Below, in pieces: positions 23,331 to 33,100 of a stretch of DNA of 64,000 bases (position 1 is its first letter; each line of letters begins with the position of its first letter). The notes under the pieces are model-generated. The model ran no database searches. It was not told where the DNA came from and saw only the letters and a list, made by a program, of their open reading frames with translations. The DNA lies in the NCBI GenBank assembly GCA_013398275.1, contig VZSE01015302.1, forward strand, positions 1 to 64,000. The letters are read 5' to 3'. This DNA is from Promerops cafer. Lineage: Eukaryota; Chordata; Aves; Passeriformes; Nectariniidae. The position numbers and the translations under genes are program-made.

Positions 23331-23331
23331 N
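23331..23331. other. Single-N contig join
   Basis: A lone N joins TIMM8A 3' flank directly to the middle of the last BTK intron, an impossible genomic transition given the identical copies elsewhere. Confidence 0.9.
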
Positions 23332-23842
23332 GAGTGGCCTTCACCCCTGGTCACACCTCCAGCCACCCTGGCGGGGTGACAGGGCTCCCCAGGGCGTGGC
23401 TGGGGCAGACACGGGCTCCAGCCAGGCTCCCCTCTCGCTCCACAGAAGCCTGAGGAGCGCCCCACCTTCACCACGCTGCTGGGCAGCATCCTGGACATCG
23501 CCGATGAGGAGTGCTGACCGTGGGTACTGCCTGCTGACCCCTGCCCAGCGCTGCCACTGCCCAGCAGGACAGACCCGCACACCGGGTGGTACCGTGGCAC
23601 GGTTGTCACAGTCACAGCACGGGCCTGCAGGAGCCTGGGGGACCCCCACGGCCGCGCCCACCACTCCATCACATGCTCAGAGCCCCACCACCTCTCCAGA
23701 ACTCCATCACATCCCTGGAACTCCATCACTGTCCTGGAGCTCCATCACACGCTCAGAGCTCCACCACCACTCCAGAACTCCATCACATCCCCGGAACTCC
23801 ATCAGCGCCTTGGGGCTCCATCACACGCTCAGAGCTCCATCA
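23332..23842 (+). repeat. Assembly-duplicated segment 1, copy 2 (BTK last exon and 3'UTR)
   Basis: Second copy of 21201-21711. It contains an intact copy of the BTK terminal exon at 23446-23517, with the same acceptor and stop. Unlike copy 1 it continues past the overlap into the rest of the BTK 3'UTR, so this contig is the true continuation of BTK. Confidence 0.9.
23446..23517 (+). other. BTK: Duplicate copy of BTK terminal coding exon
   Basis: 72 nt from the acceptor CAG to the TGA stop, encoding KPEERPTF...DEEC, identical to 21315-21386. It is an assembly duplicate of the same exon, not a second gene or pseudogene. Confidence 0.9.
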
Positions 23843-23925
23843 CATCCCTGGAACTCCATTGCAGCGCCGGAGCTCCATCGCCGCGCTGGAGCTCGGTCGC
23901 ATGCTCAGAGCCCCACCGCAGCCCG
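23663..23925 (+). repeat. BTK 3'UTR minisatellite, complete array
   Basis: About 14 units of 18-20 bp (ACTCCATCACATCCCTGGA-like). Units recur in groups of four (18+19+20+19 = 76 bp), the groups ending CACACGCTCAGAG or a variant. The last units are GC-richer and degenerate. The array ends 36 bp before the BTK polyadenylation signal, so it is transcribed in the mature mRNA. Confidence 0.85.
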
Positions 23926-23961
23926 GGGCGCTGCCGGTCGCGCCGCGCTCCGCTCCCGGAC

Positions 23962-23967
23962 AATAAA
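23962..23967 (+). terminator. BTK polyadenylation signal (AATAAA)
   Basis: Canonical AATAAA 445 nt after the duplicate BTK stop codon in the same contig, just before a CpG-rich block that leads into the N gap (probably the TIMM8A promoter). Confidence 0.8.
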
Positions 23968-24044
23968 ACGGTTCCATGGCCGTCCCGGCTGCGGCCGCTC
24001 CGCCCGGCCGGCAGGGGGCGCGCGGCGGGCGGGCCCGCACGCGC

Positions 24045-24599
24045 NNNNNNNNNNNNNNNNNNNNNNNNNNNNNNNNNNNNNNNNNNNNNNNNNNNNNNNN
24101 NNNNNNNNNNNNNNNNNNNNNNNNNNNNNNNNNNNNNNNNNNNNNNNNNNNNNNNNNNNNNNNNNNNNNNNNNNNNNNNNNNNNNNNNNNNNNNNNNNNN
24201 NNNNNNNNNNNNNNNNNNNNNNNNNNNNNNNNNNNNNNNNNNNNNNNNNNNNNNNNNNNNNNNNNNNNNNNNNNNNNNNNNNNNNNNNNNNNNNNNNNNN
24301 NNNNNNNNNNNNNNNNNNNNNNNNNNNNNNNNNNNNNNNNNNNNNNNNNNNNNNNNNNNNNNNNNNNNNNNNNNNNNNNNNNNNNNNNNNNNNNNNNNNN
24401 NNNNNNNNNNNNNNNNNNNNNNNNNNNNNNNNNNNNNNNNNNNNNNNNNNNNNNNNNNNNNNNNNNNNNNNNNNNNNNNNNNNNNNNNNNNNNNNNNNNN
24501 NNNNNNNNNNNNNNNNNNNNNNNNNNNNNNNNNNNNNNNNNNNNNNNNNNNNNNNNNNNNNNNNNNNNNNNNNNNNNNNNNNNNNNNNNNNNNNNNNNN
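24045..24599. other. Assembly gap of 555 N
   Basis: Unsequenced bases between the BTK 3' end (plus CpG-rich sequence) and the TIMM8A 3' flank. The TIMM8A coding exons are exactly what is missing here, and they occur on the misplaced contig 21713-23330. The non-overlapping part of that contig (21713-22526, 814 bp) is longer than the gap, so the gap length is not reliable. Confidence 0.95.
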
Positions 24600-25402
24600 C
24601 AGGATCAGCTCGGGGGGGTTAGGATTTAATTAAATGCCAGTCTCGGGGAAGTTGCAGCCAGATGAGAGCCCACACAGACACAAGGACGCTCCACGTCGGG
24701 GTGACGTGCTGCTCCTGGCGCCGCGGGCCAGCGGCCGCCTTTGTGCCGGGACCCCGGTGCCATGCAGGGAGCATTTGGAATGTGCCCCCTCGGCTGAGCA
24801 GAGGGGTGCTGATGCTCGTGTCACGGATGCTCCCAGCGCCGATGGGGAGCTCGGCTCTGGGTGAGGCCAGCCCGTGGTCGCTGCCTTGAACAGTGCTGCA
24901 CAAACCAGCCCTCCTGGGCACATCCTCACCTGCCCCTGGGCACCATCGCTGCGCTGGGCTGGGACAGGCACCCTGAGCAAGAAGAGCATGTTGGGAACAG
25001 TGATCATCCCAGGCAGTGCCACTGCTGGAAAATACTTCCAGGCTTCCATAGGTAAATCATTCATATGGCCAAGTGACCAATTTTCACACTGCAGCACAAC
25101 TCTGTCAATGCTGACTTGCTCCATTAACTGCTTTCCCTGGGTAAATGTAATAAATATTAACTGGGTCAATTTTTAACATGAGATTCTCCTTTTTTCAGAT
25201 AGATCACTCCTGAGAATGGAAAATCTGGCCTTCTTGTCACTCCCTCTCCTTCCCAGTGATCCTATTTATGGCAAAATTAGTAGGAAGGGGGCATAACTGT
25301 CTTCTGGCTAGAAGGCCTTTTCTGAATTCTGATTTGTTGTTCAATTAATTTGGTCTCATGAATCAAACTTGTTTCTGGGAGAGGCTGTGGCCTTTCCTCT
25401 TC
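24600..25402 (+). repeat. Assembly-duplicated segment 2, copy 2 (TIMM8A 3' flank)
   Basis: Second copy of 22527-23329. It continues without a break into the TIMM8A-to-NIPA2-like intergenic region, so this is the correct placement of the segment. Confidence 0.9.
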
Positions 25403-26712
25403 TTCCCCAAAAGGTTAACAGCTCCTGCTGTCCTGGAGAGTAGTTTCTCTAGAGAGACTAAATGCAGGGAGTAACTAACCAGCTGCTTTATAACCTCGTG
25501 CACCTTCACCTGTGGAGGTCACTGGCAGGAAGCCTGTGGGTGTGTCTTCTGGACCTCTGCCCCCAGGACACAGAGAGGAGCTTCAAAGTGGAAAAACAAC
25601 CAACTACTGATCAGCTCTCTGGGAAGGCAGCAGCATTTCAGCAGTGCTTATATGCTGCAGGGCTCTGGGAAGCCTGGAGTGACACTGACAGTGCTCTGGA
25701 GCTCTACACAGGAGCCTGGTAAAGCAGTTCTGCACACAGCCCACTGCAGGGGCTGCTGGACAGAGCGTGTGAGCTCCTAACGTGGGTGGCTTGGAGCCAG
25801 CAGCTGTCCTGGGAACAAACTCAGGATGGCTCAGCAGCTACGCAGATGTAAACCCATGTCAGTGAAGACACAGCTCTCTAGTTACCTGTCCGAAACTCAC
25901 CTCAATAGCTAAGGACTAGGTTCCCAGAGTAGGTGATTCCCTCTCCTGTCCTAACTTGAGTTTCTCTGGAGCACTCAGAGTTCTTCCTGCCCCTGTGATG
26001 CCCCAAGCATTCCAGTGTTCGCCCAGCTCTTGGTATAAATGTATCACTCACCACTTGGTAACTGAACAGATCAGTTTTTAATGGAATACAGGAAGCTTCA
26101 TCAACCTGCACAGCAGACGTTGCATGAAGAGGTTGGTCCCTCTGTAAGAGCCACAGCAGCATGTGGCAGCACCACTGAAGTTTCCCAGTTTGGGCTGTAT
26201 TCTGTTTTTGGATGTGAATCTGTAAATAAATTCTAGCAGAGTGAGCAAAACCAAGTACTTGACAGAGGAATTTTTGCATTAATACTCTCTGTATGTCACC
26301 TTTAAAGCCAGATAGCCATCTTCGCTCTGCGTAACCTTAGCACCGTGTTAGATCATTCTGTAACTGTTAATTCTGGTTTTAAAAAACAGTGTGAGCCTCC
26401 CTAGATGTGTGATCTGCCATGGAGTCGGGGTTAGCACTGTGTTAGTGCTGCAGGCCTCTCTCTGCACAGCCGAGGTCTGAGTCCTGTCGAGGGCAGATCA
26501 ATTCTTCACACAAAAGAAGAGTGAAGAAGCACAGGGTGCCAGGGACTGGGCAGTTCCCAGGGCTCCTGTCTGTAGCCACAGGAGGCTGCTGGCCCTGTCA
26601 GCATGGTGGTGCCTGGGGCAGGCAGAGGGTGACTCACAGCTCCTGCAGCAGCATGTTCAGCCTTGGCAGTGGGAGCAGGAAGCCAGCAGTTCAGACACTT
26701 CCTCACCTGCCT
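25403..26712. other. Intergenic region and NIPA2-like 3'UTR
   Basis: About 1.3 kb between the TIMM8A 3' flank and the NIPA2-like stop codon. The genes converge here. A possible polyadenylation signal for the minus-strand gene is ATTAAA (complement of 26077-26082). No repeat or coding signal was recognised. Confidence 0.4.
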
Positions 26713-29700
26713 TCACTTCTCCTCCTCCTCCTCCTCCTCCTCCGCACTCTGAGAGCCCTTGTCCTCCGAGGGCAGCAGAGGCTGGTGCTGGCAGGACTGG
26801 TGTCTGTCTGCACTGCTCCAGGGCGAGTGTGGGTCTGCCCTGGCTGGCTGCAGGAAGAGGGGCAGGAGGCTGGGGCTGAAGGGCATGTCCCTGAAGGCGT
26901 GCAGGAGGAAGATGCCGGACACGATGGTGAGGAAGCCGCTGATGGAGCCGACGATGTTGTCCAGCACCATGTGCTGCCACTCCTTGAAGAGGATGGCCGA
27001 GCACGTCATGACTGCTGTGGTGAACAGCACGTAGTAAATGGGTGTGACCACAGAGGTGTTGAAAATGTCCAGGGCTTTGTTCAGATAGTTGATCTGGATG
27101 CTGATGCAGATCACCAGGCACACTAGGAGCACCCAGCCCAGGGGCTCCTTCAGGACTGGCTTCCCAGAGAACAATTCTTTCAGGGCAATCCCCAGGCCTT
27201 TGACACAGGATACGGACAGTGAGCCAATGGCAGAGCAGACCAAAACATAAACCAGGACGTTACTCTGTCCATAACGGGGTCCAGCCACAAAGATGAGCAG
27301 AAGGGAGCTCACCAGGACACACACAGCAAATACAATGAATCCTTGGGGAGAGAAAAATTCAAGAACTCCCATCAGAACAGAACAGCACCAGTGACAGATA
27401 GGACTGAATGACAAGTAGAGATGGAGGACAGGCAGGTAATTGCCCCATCAGCCTTTCCCCCATCTCAAGGGAACAGGGTTGGAAAGCCTGAGCAAAGCTG
27501 CAGAGACAACAGCTCATGACAGTGTCATCACAAGTCAGGCTGTTGGGGATACAGTCTGCTGGAGGAGCAGGGGCACAGCCAGGCTGCACAGCACTAACAG
27601 CTGGGGGGCCTTTGACCAGTCCAGCAGGAGGCCCAGGAAGGTGACAGAAGGCTTAGGAAGCCGTGGGTGAACTCTGCAGACTGGTGGGATAAAAAGGAAA
27701 GTGCCACATCACAGGAATGCCCCCTAATGAGCAGCAACATCTACCTGTTCCTCTGCTTTGCTCTTCTCCTTACGCTTCCTTCCTCCATCTCTTTTGGCTT
27801 ATTCTGCCATTTGTGCTATTGCCTACATCATATCCTTGTGACTTGAGTCATCCTCTAACATAAATACCAGGACTACCTGATCTTGGGCATAACTCCTTGA
27901 ATTCTTTTGCCTTGGATTCTTCTCCCTGAACTTCCTCCTCTGTCTTGTCTCAGCCACACCACTACCACTGCTGTTTACAGGAATTCCCTCTGCAATTCCT
28001 GGCACTGCCACAGGCCAATCCGTTCTGCTGACAGCTGCACCTCATTTCCCTGCTCCTCACTTTTTGCATCTATACCTCACAGACAGTAAAAAAAACCAGC
28101 CCACTTGGTAAATATTAATTATTCCACTGGGGTGTGCAGAACAAGAAACAGCTCAATTACCATTTAGTTCAGTCCTTTCCAATCTATCCAAATTGTATCC
28201 CATCTTCTACTATCATTAGCCTGAAGTCAACAGGAATCCTTTTATTTTAGTACCTGGATCTTTCAGCTTCTCTGCCATTGACTCCAGGCTGGAAACCTCT
28301 TCTTCCTGAGGAGCATGGATCACCATCACAGTGGAGCCCAGGATACTCAGGATGCAGCCAATCTTCCCGTGAACGTTCAGCTGCTCATTCAGGAAGATGG
28401 AAGACAGAACTGCACTGAAAAAGCAAAAAAAACCCCAAAACATCCAAAACCAATTAGGACAAGAAATGGATACCTGAGGGAAGAGAGCAGAGCAACTGCT
28501 TTCATCACTAAGGGCTGGTAGGTGAGGTGAGGCTGTTTCTGAGGCTGCTTACCTAACAAGGACACTCAGAGCACCCAGTGGAGTTACCAGTGTCGCAGGG
28601 GCAAAGGCATAAGCGGCGAAATTTGCAGCTTCTCCAACTCCCACTGCAAGAGAAACTCCTGTGAGCATCAAAGTGGGAGCAATTCACCATAATACAAGTT
28701 TGAGTGTAGTCAGAAAAGCCTCAGTTTCCTCCTGAGCATGCTGTTTCTCTCAGGTATGTTGAGCAACCAGGGAAGAACAGCACCAGCAAAGAAGCAGAAG
28801 CCCCACACAGGTTCTCTTGGGAAGACAAGGCTCAGTGTTATGCACAGTGATCCTTAGTCACATGTGCCTCTACAGTGAGCAGCAACCACAGGAAAGTATT
28901 TTCATAGTTTCCACAAAGCTGAAAGGCATCTGTCCTTCTCCTGGAACAGCTTTTACTGCTTTTTAAAGGGTAAATCAGTTACAGTTGGTTCTTAACACTG
29001 AAAAGTGTAAAGTAAAGCTGCTGAAATTGCTGTACACGGTGCTGGATGTGCCATTATCACTACATCCTCAGGGCAGGCCACTTCAAAAGCACTTAACCCA
29101 ACCCAGCTAAACCAGCTCCTCAACTCCTGCTTAGCAGAGAAACTTGGTAATGCAAGAGACTTTAGAATAGTTTAGCTACAATGAGGTCAACATAATCATC
29201 AGAAACTTGGATAAAACTCAAGCAGTCAAACAAAAATGGTAATAACAAAACATGAAAGTGATTGGAAACAACCACAACCACACTCTTAAAAGGGAAGGCT
29301 CTGGAGTGACCTAATTGTGGCCTTCCAGTATGCGAAGGGAGCCTACAAGAAAGAGGGAGAGAGACTTTTTACAAGGGCCTGTAGTGACAGGACAAGGGGG
29401 AATGGGTTGAAACCGAAGGAGAGTAGGTTTAGATAAGATCCCAGGAAGAAATTCTTCCCTGTGAGGGTGGGGAGGCCCTGGCACAGGCTGCCCAGAGAAG
29501 CTGTGGCTGCCCCATCCCTGGAAGTGTCCAAGGCCAGGCTGGACAGGGCTTGGAGCAACCTGGGACAGTGGGTGTTCCTATGGGAGGGGGTTGGAACGAG
29601 ATGATCTTTAAGGTCTCCACCAACCCAAACCATTCCGTGATCCCACGATAAGTGTGCCTCACCACAGTCTGAGCGCGGTACTTACTGCACAGCAGCCCTG

Positions 29701-29957
29701 CCCACCAAAGCCACTCTCGCAGGTACGCGTGCCCTCCTTGCCCTGCGTGCGAAGGAAACAAACGGGAAGCGTCAGATGAAGCCAAACAAAATTCTCGTCA
29801 CGACCCTGGGGGGATCCAGCGGGAGCAGCTGCCCCGTACCTGCCCTGGCGCGGCCGCACAGCCGGAGCAGCCCCTTCTTCTTCAGGACGAAGCTGCCACC
29901 GATGAAGGCGCTGGAGGCCAGGGCCAGCCCCAGCCCCGCGCCGAACCCGGCCCCCAT
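26713..29957 (-). CDS. NIPA2-like magnesium transporter, 5 exons, 351 aa
   Basis: Multi-pass NIPA-family (DMT superfamily) membrane protein; family members transport Mg2+. Exons on the minus strand: 29957-29840, 29742-29686, 28643-28553, 28414-28254, 27341-26713 (1056 nt, all phases consistent). The protein opens with the first membrane helix and the LKKKGLLRL loop, then EWLWWAG, FAPATLVTPLGALSVLV, LNVHGKIGCILSILGSTVMVIH and, in exon 5, GPRYGQSN, CVKGLGIA, INYLNKALDIFNTS and CSAILFKEW. These match NIPA2 (human 360 aa) far better than NIPA1. The C-terminal tail diverges and ends in nine Glu codons. NIPA2 proper lies elsewhere in vertebrates (beside CYFIP1/NIPA1), so this is a paralogue; no symbol assigned. 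Intron 2 holds a CR1 fragment; intron 4 (27342-28253) shows nothing. It is head-to-head with the TAF7-type gene. Confidence 0.9.
26719..26744 (-). repeat. (GAG)n microsatellite coding a Glu run
   Basis: A CTC trinucleotide run on the + strand, read as nine consecutive Glu codons plus Lys at the very end of the NIPA2-like protein. It is a likely length-polymorphic coding repeat. Confidence 0.85.
29290..29648 (+). mobile_element. CR1 LINE 3' fragment in NIPA2-like intron 2
   Basis: A longer CR1 piece beginning in the 'gtggccttccagtatgc' block and ending in the diagnostic 'gatgatctttaaggtc' and 'ccaacccaaaccattc' 3' terminus. It is 5'-truncated. Its 3' end points right, antisense to the host gene. 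It ends about 35 bp from the exon 2 donor. Confidence 0.9.
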
Positions 29958-30179
29958 GGCCAGCGGCACCTCCCCGGCGGAGCGGGGACGGAGCGGGACT
30001 GGAACGGGGAGGGAGCGGAAGGGGCGGTGCGCCGGGCTCGGCTTCCGCGGGGCGGCCGCCAGCGGGAGCGCACCGGGAGTGGGGCCGGGGAGGCCCTGGC
30101 AGCCGTCCTGAGCTGGGGCCTCCGTGCAGGAGCCTTCCCGAGGGCGAGGTGACCGCGTGTTTGTGGCAGGGCTGGAGGG
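29958..30179. promoter_or_regulatory. Bidirectional CpG-island promoter, NIPA2-like / TAF7-type gene
   Basis: Only 222 bp separate the two divergent start codons. The stretch is very CpG-rich with no TATA box. GC boxes (GGGGCGG at 30021-30027 and again near 30048) sit beside two Ets-type sites in opposite orientation, CGGAAG at 30016-30021 and CTTCCG at 30042-30047. This is the standard architecture of a shared housekeeping promoter. Transcription starts are not visible from sequence. Confidence 0.7.
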
Positions 30180-33100
30180 ATGAGCAAGGGCAAGGACGAC
30201 GCTCCGCACGAGCTCGAGAGCCAGTTCGTGCTGCGGCTGCCGCCGGTGAGAGCCCGGTCCGTCCCCTCGCGGGCCCGTCGGGCTGCACCGAGCTCGGCCC
30301 GGCTTGCCGGCCAGCACCGCCTGCGGGAGGCGTTAACAAGGCAGCGGGAAGCTGCGGCTCTGCGATGTGGGAGCAGGCTGGGTGCTTTGGGCCTGGGTAG
30401 CCCGTTCCCCCCCTTCTGAACGGATTTTCCACGGCCTTCCCTCTCCCTCCTTCCCGCTCAGGGCAGGAGGCTCAGAGGCAAGCTAGAAGGTTTGGGAGGA
30501 CCTTTCTGTAAGGGTAGAGGTTTAACAAGTACTGGCTCTTCAGTTGCAGTGGCTGTAAATGCCCTTGTTGCTGTTTGTTGTGTGCATAAAGCTGAGAGTC
30601 TCTTTTTCTGGTGCTCAGCAACAGGATGATAAACTGAGGCACAAGTTCCACCTCACCATGAGGAAGAACTTTCCATTGAGAGTGGCAGAGCACTGAAACA
30701 GCTGTTGAGGGAGGCTGTGGAATCTCCCTCTCTGGAGACATCCCAAACCCACCTGGATACGTACGTGTATCACCTGCTTCAGGTGACCCTGCCTTGGCAG
30801 GGCAGTTGGACTGGATGATCTCTTCTTCCAACCCTAGTTTTTCTGGGATTCTGCGAGATTGTGTCCTGCTGAGACCACAAGGGCTTGGTGAGGGGAGCTC
30901 TAACTGCCCACAGTGCTGTGGAGCTCTAGCAGGTGTCTTTGTCAGGGACCTCACAGCACTGTGACAGCTGTGTCATGCCAGGGGTATGGAGAGCACTGGG
31001 AACAGCAGAGTCACAGCCTTAACATGGTGTTGGGAGGAGGGGGCAGTTCACCGTGGGTCTCGCAGTTGCTGTCCAGCATGTGGGTGGCTGGTGTTTAAAG
31101 CCAGGTAGGTTGGGCAGAAGCCTTTGGTAATTCTTGGAGGAAGCACACCCGCTCCTGAAGAATTCCCTTTTCAGGAATATGCCTCGACTGTGCGGCGAGC
31201 AGTCCAGTCCGGGAATGTCAACCTGAAGGACAGGCTCACCATCGAGCTGCACGGTGAGTGAGCAGGGCATCTGCTCTGGGCACCTCTGCCTGTCCACAGG
31301 GGAAGCTGTGCCACTTGTGTGTGTTGTCCTGTGAAGTTCCTGCTGCCCAGGGCTGCACTGCCCAGGGTGGCTGTTGAGCCACAGCACTGACCTGTCCCCT
31401 GCTTCTCCCAGCGGACGGGCGCCATGGGATTGTCCGTGTGGACCGGGTGCCACTGGCAGCCAAGCTGGTGGATCTGCCCTGCATCACTGAGAGCTTAAAA
31501 ACCATTGACAAGAAAACCTTCTACAAGACAGCGGATATTTGCCAGGTATGAGCTGTCCTTCTTGCCTGCAGCAACAGCTTAATTCATTGCTTCCCTCTCC
31601 AGGAATACCCTTGTACACTTTGGCAACTGGACACCCATTTATAACATACTCTATTCCTGTATCTCACAGTATTAGCAGTTTAAAGTTTAAAATTTTCCAT
31701 TCCACTTGGTGTTTAGAAACCTCATTCCTGCACTGTGAAATGTGATTGTCCTTGTGACAGCTTAACTGCTGCTGTATCCAGCTGAGCTGGGGGTGCAGCT
31801 GTGTTTCCCACACCCTGTGCCCCTGAATCCCTTTGGCTCACAACATGCAGTGGGCAGTCACTGTTCCCTCACATCCTCGTGTTCATGTGGGGATTCCAGA
31901 TGCTTGTTTGCACTGTGGATGGTGATCTCTACCCGCCTTTGGAAGAGCAAACGGTGACCACTGACCCCAAGGCAAACAAGAAGAAGGACAAGGACAGAGA
32001 GAAGAAGTTCATATGGAACCATGGCAGTGAGTAGAGGCTGTGCCCAGCCCGTCCACCCCGCATCTGAGCAGGGTGCTCACAGCTGCCAGGTACTGGCGGT
32101 GCTGCTGCTCCTTTCCACGGCTCTCTCTGTTGCAGAAGGGATCTTTTCCCTTCTGACACGTGCTTCTCTCACTGGGCCATCTGCCTGACACATGAAATCT
32201 GTTTCCTCTATCACAGTCACTCTTCCCCTGAAAAACGTACGGAAGCGGCGATTCCGGAAGACAGCTAAGAAGAAGGTGAGTTGCTTCTCACCCAGATGCA
32301 GATGAAATACCCCAGGGCTAGGAGGGCAGAGACATTAGAGCTGTAACTGTGATTGGTCCAGAAGTCATGTGTTTTCTTAACATTTGTTCACTTTTCCTTG
32401 AGGGTGAGGGTAGGATAGTAGATTTAAACACCGCTTTGGGTGCTTCCTCTGTATTTTCCAAGATCCTCCTGAGGGGAAAGTCCTGTGTGCAGAGTACTGC
32501 TGGACCTCATTCCTGTGGCTGCCTTGCCACACCACATCTCTTCCTGCTCCTAGAGAAGAAAGGAAGAAAGACACACATAGAAATGAGGCTTCACTCATTC
32601 CTGCTTTCCCAGCTTAAATCTTCTCTGTATGCATGGCCCATTCCCTTCCCCAAATAGTACCACTGTCATTTCAGCTGGGGGAGTGACAACAGATGGAGCT
32701 CAGAGACTGTCTCTGTGCATATGCACAAGCCAGGCAAGGTGTTGGGGAGATGCAGCACCCTGAGGCTGGGAAGACTTGTTCTTCTCTCCTTTGCAGTTTC
32801 TGAGAACAGGGTTGAGTGTGATTTTGCATGACATTTGGGAAACAAATTACTTGAGACATTCTTGTAGCCCACAGGAGAGATTTGATATCACTGCAATAAA
32901 ATTCCTGACTAATTTAAAAGTGAAAAATGAAGCCTTCTTTTGAGTGGGATGGAAAGGAGTTGAGTTCAGTTGAGTTGAGTTCAGTTGAGTTGAGCTGAGT
33001 TGACCGTCAACACCTCTAGTCTTAGGAAATATGTAGTATAAGCAGAAAAGTGAGAGCACTCAACCTACCAAGGTACAAAAAAGATGGATTGTTTTTGGGG

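Noticed and set aside
23446..23517. A second BTK-like gene or terminal-exon pseudogene
   Set aside because: It is identical to 21315-21386, including flanking intron and 3'UTR, with the boundary at a single N. Contig overlap explains it better.
21532..23925. Evenly spaced BTK 3'UTR repeats as a CRISPR-like array
   Set aside because: The units are contiguous with no unique spacers and lie in a vertebrate 3'UTR; it is a minisatellite.
23285..24629. A 445-residue open frame and a shorter one running through the gap
   Set aside because: They exist only because runs of N are read as open. They cross a contig join and an unsequenced gap.
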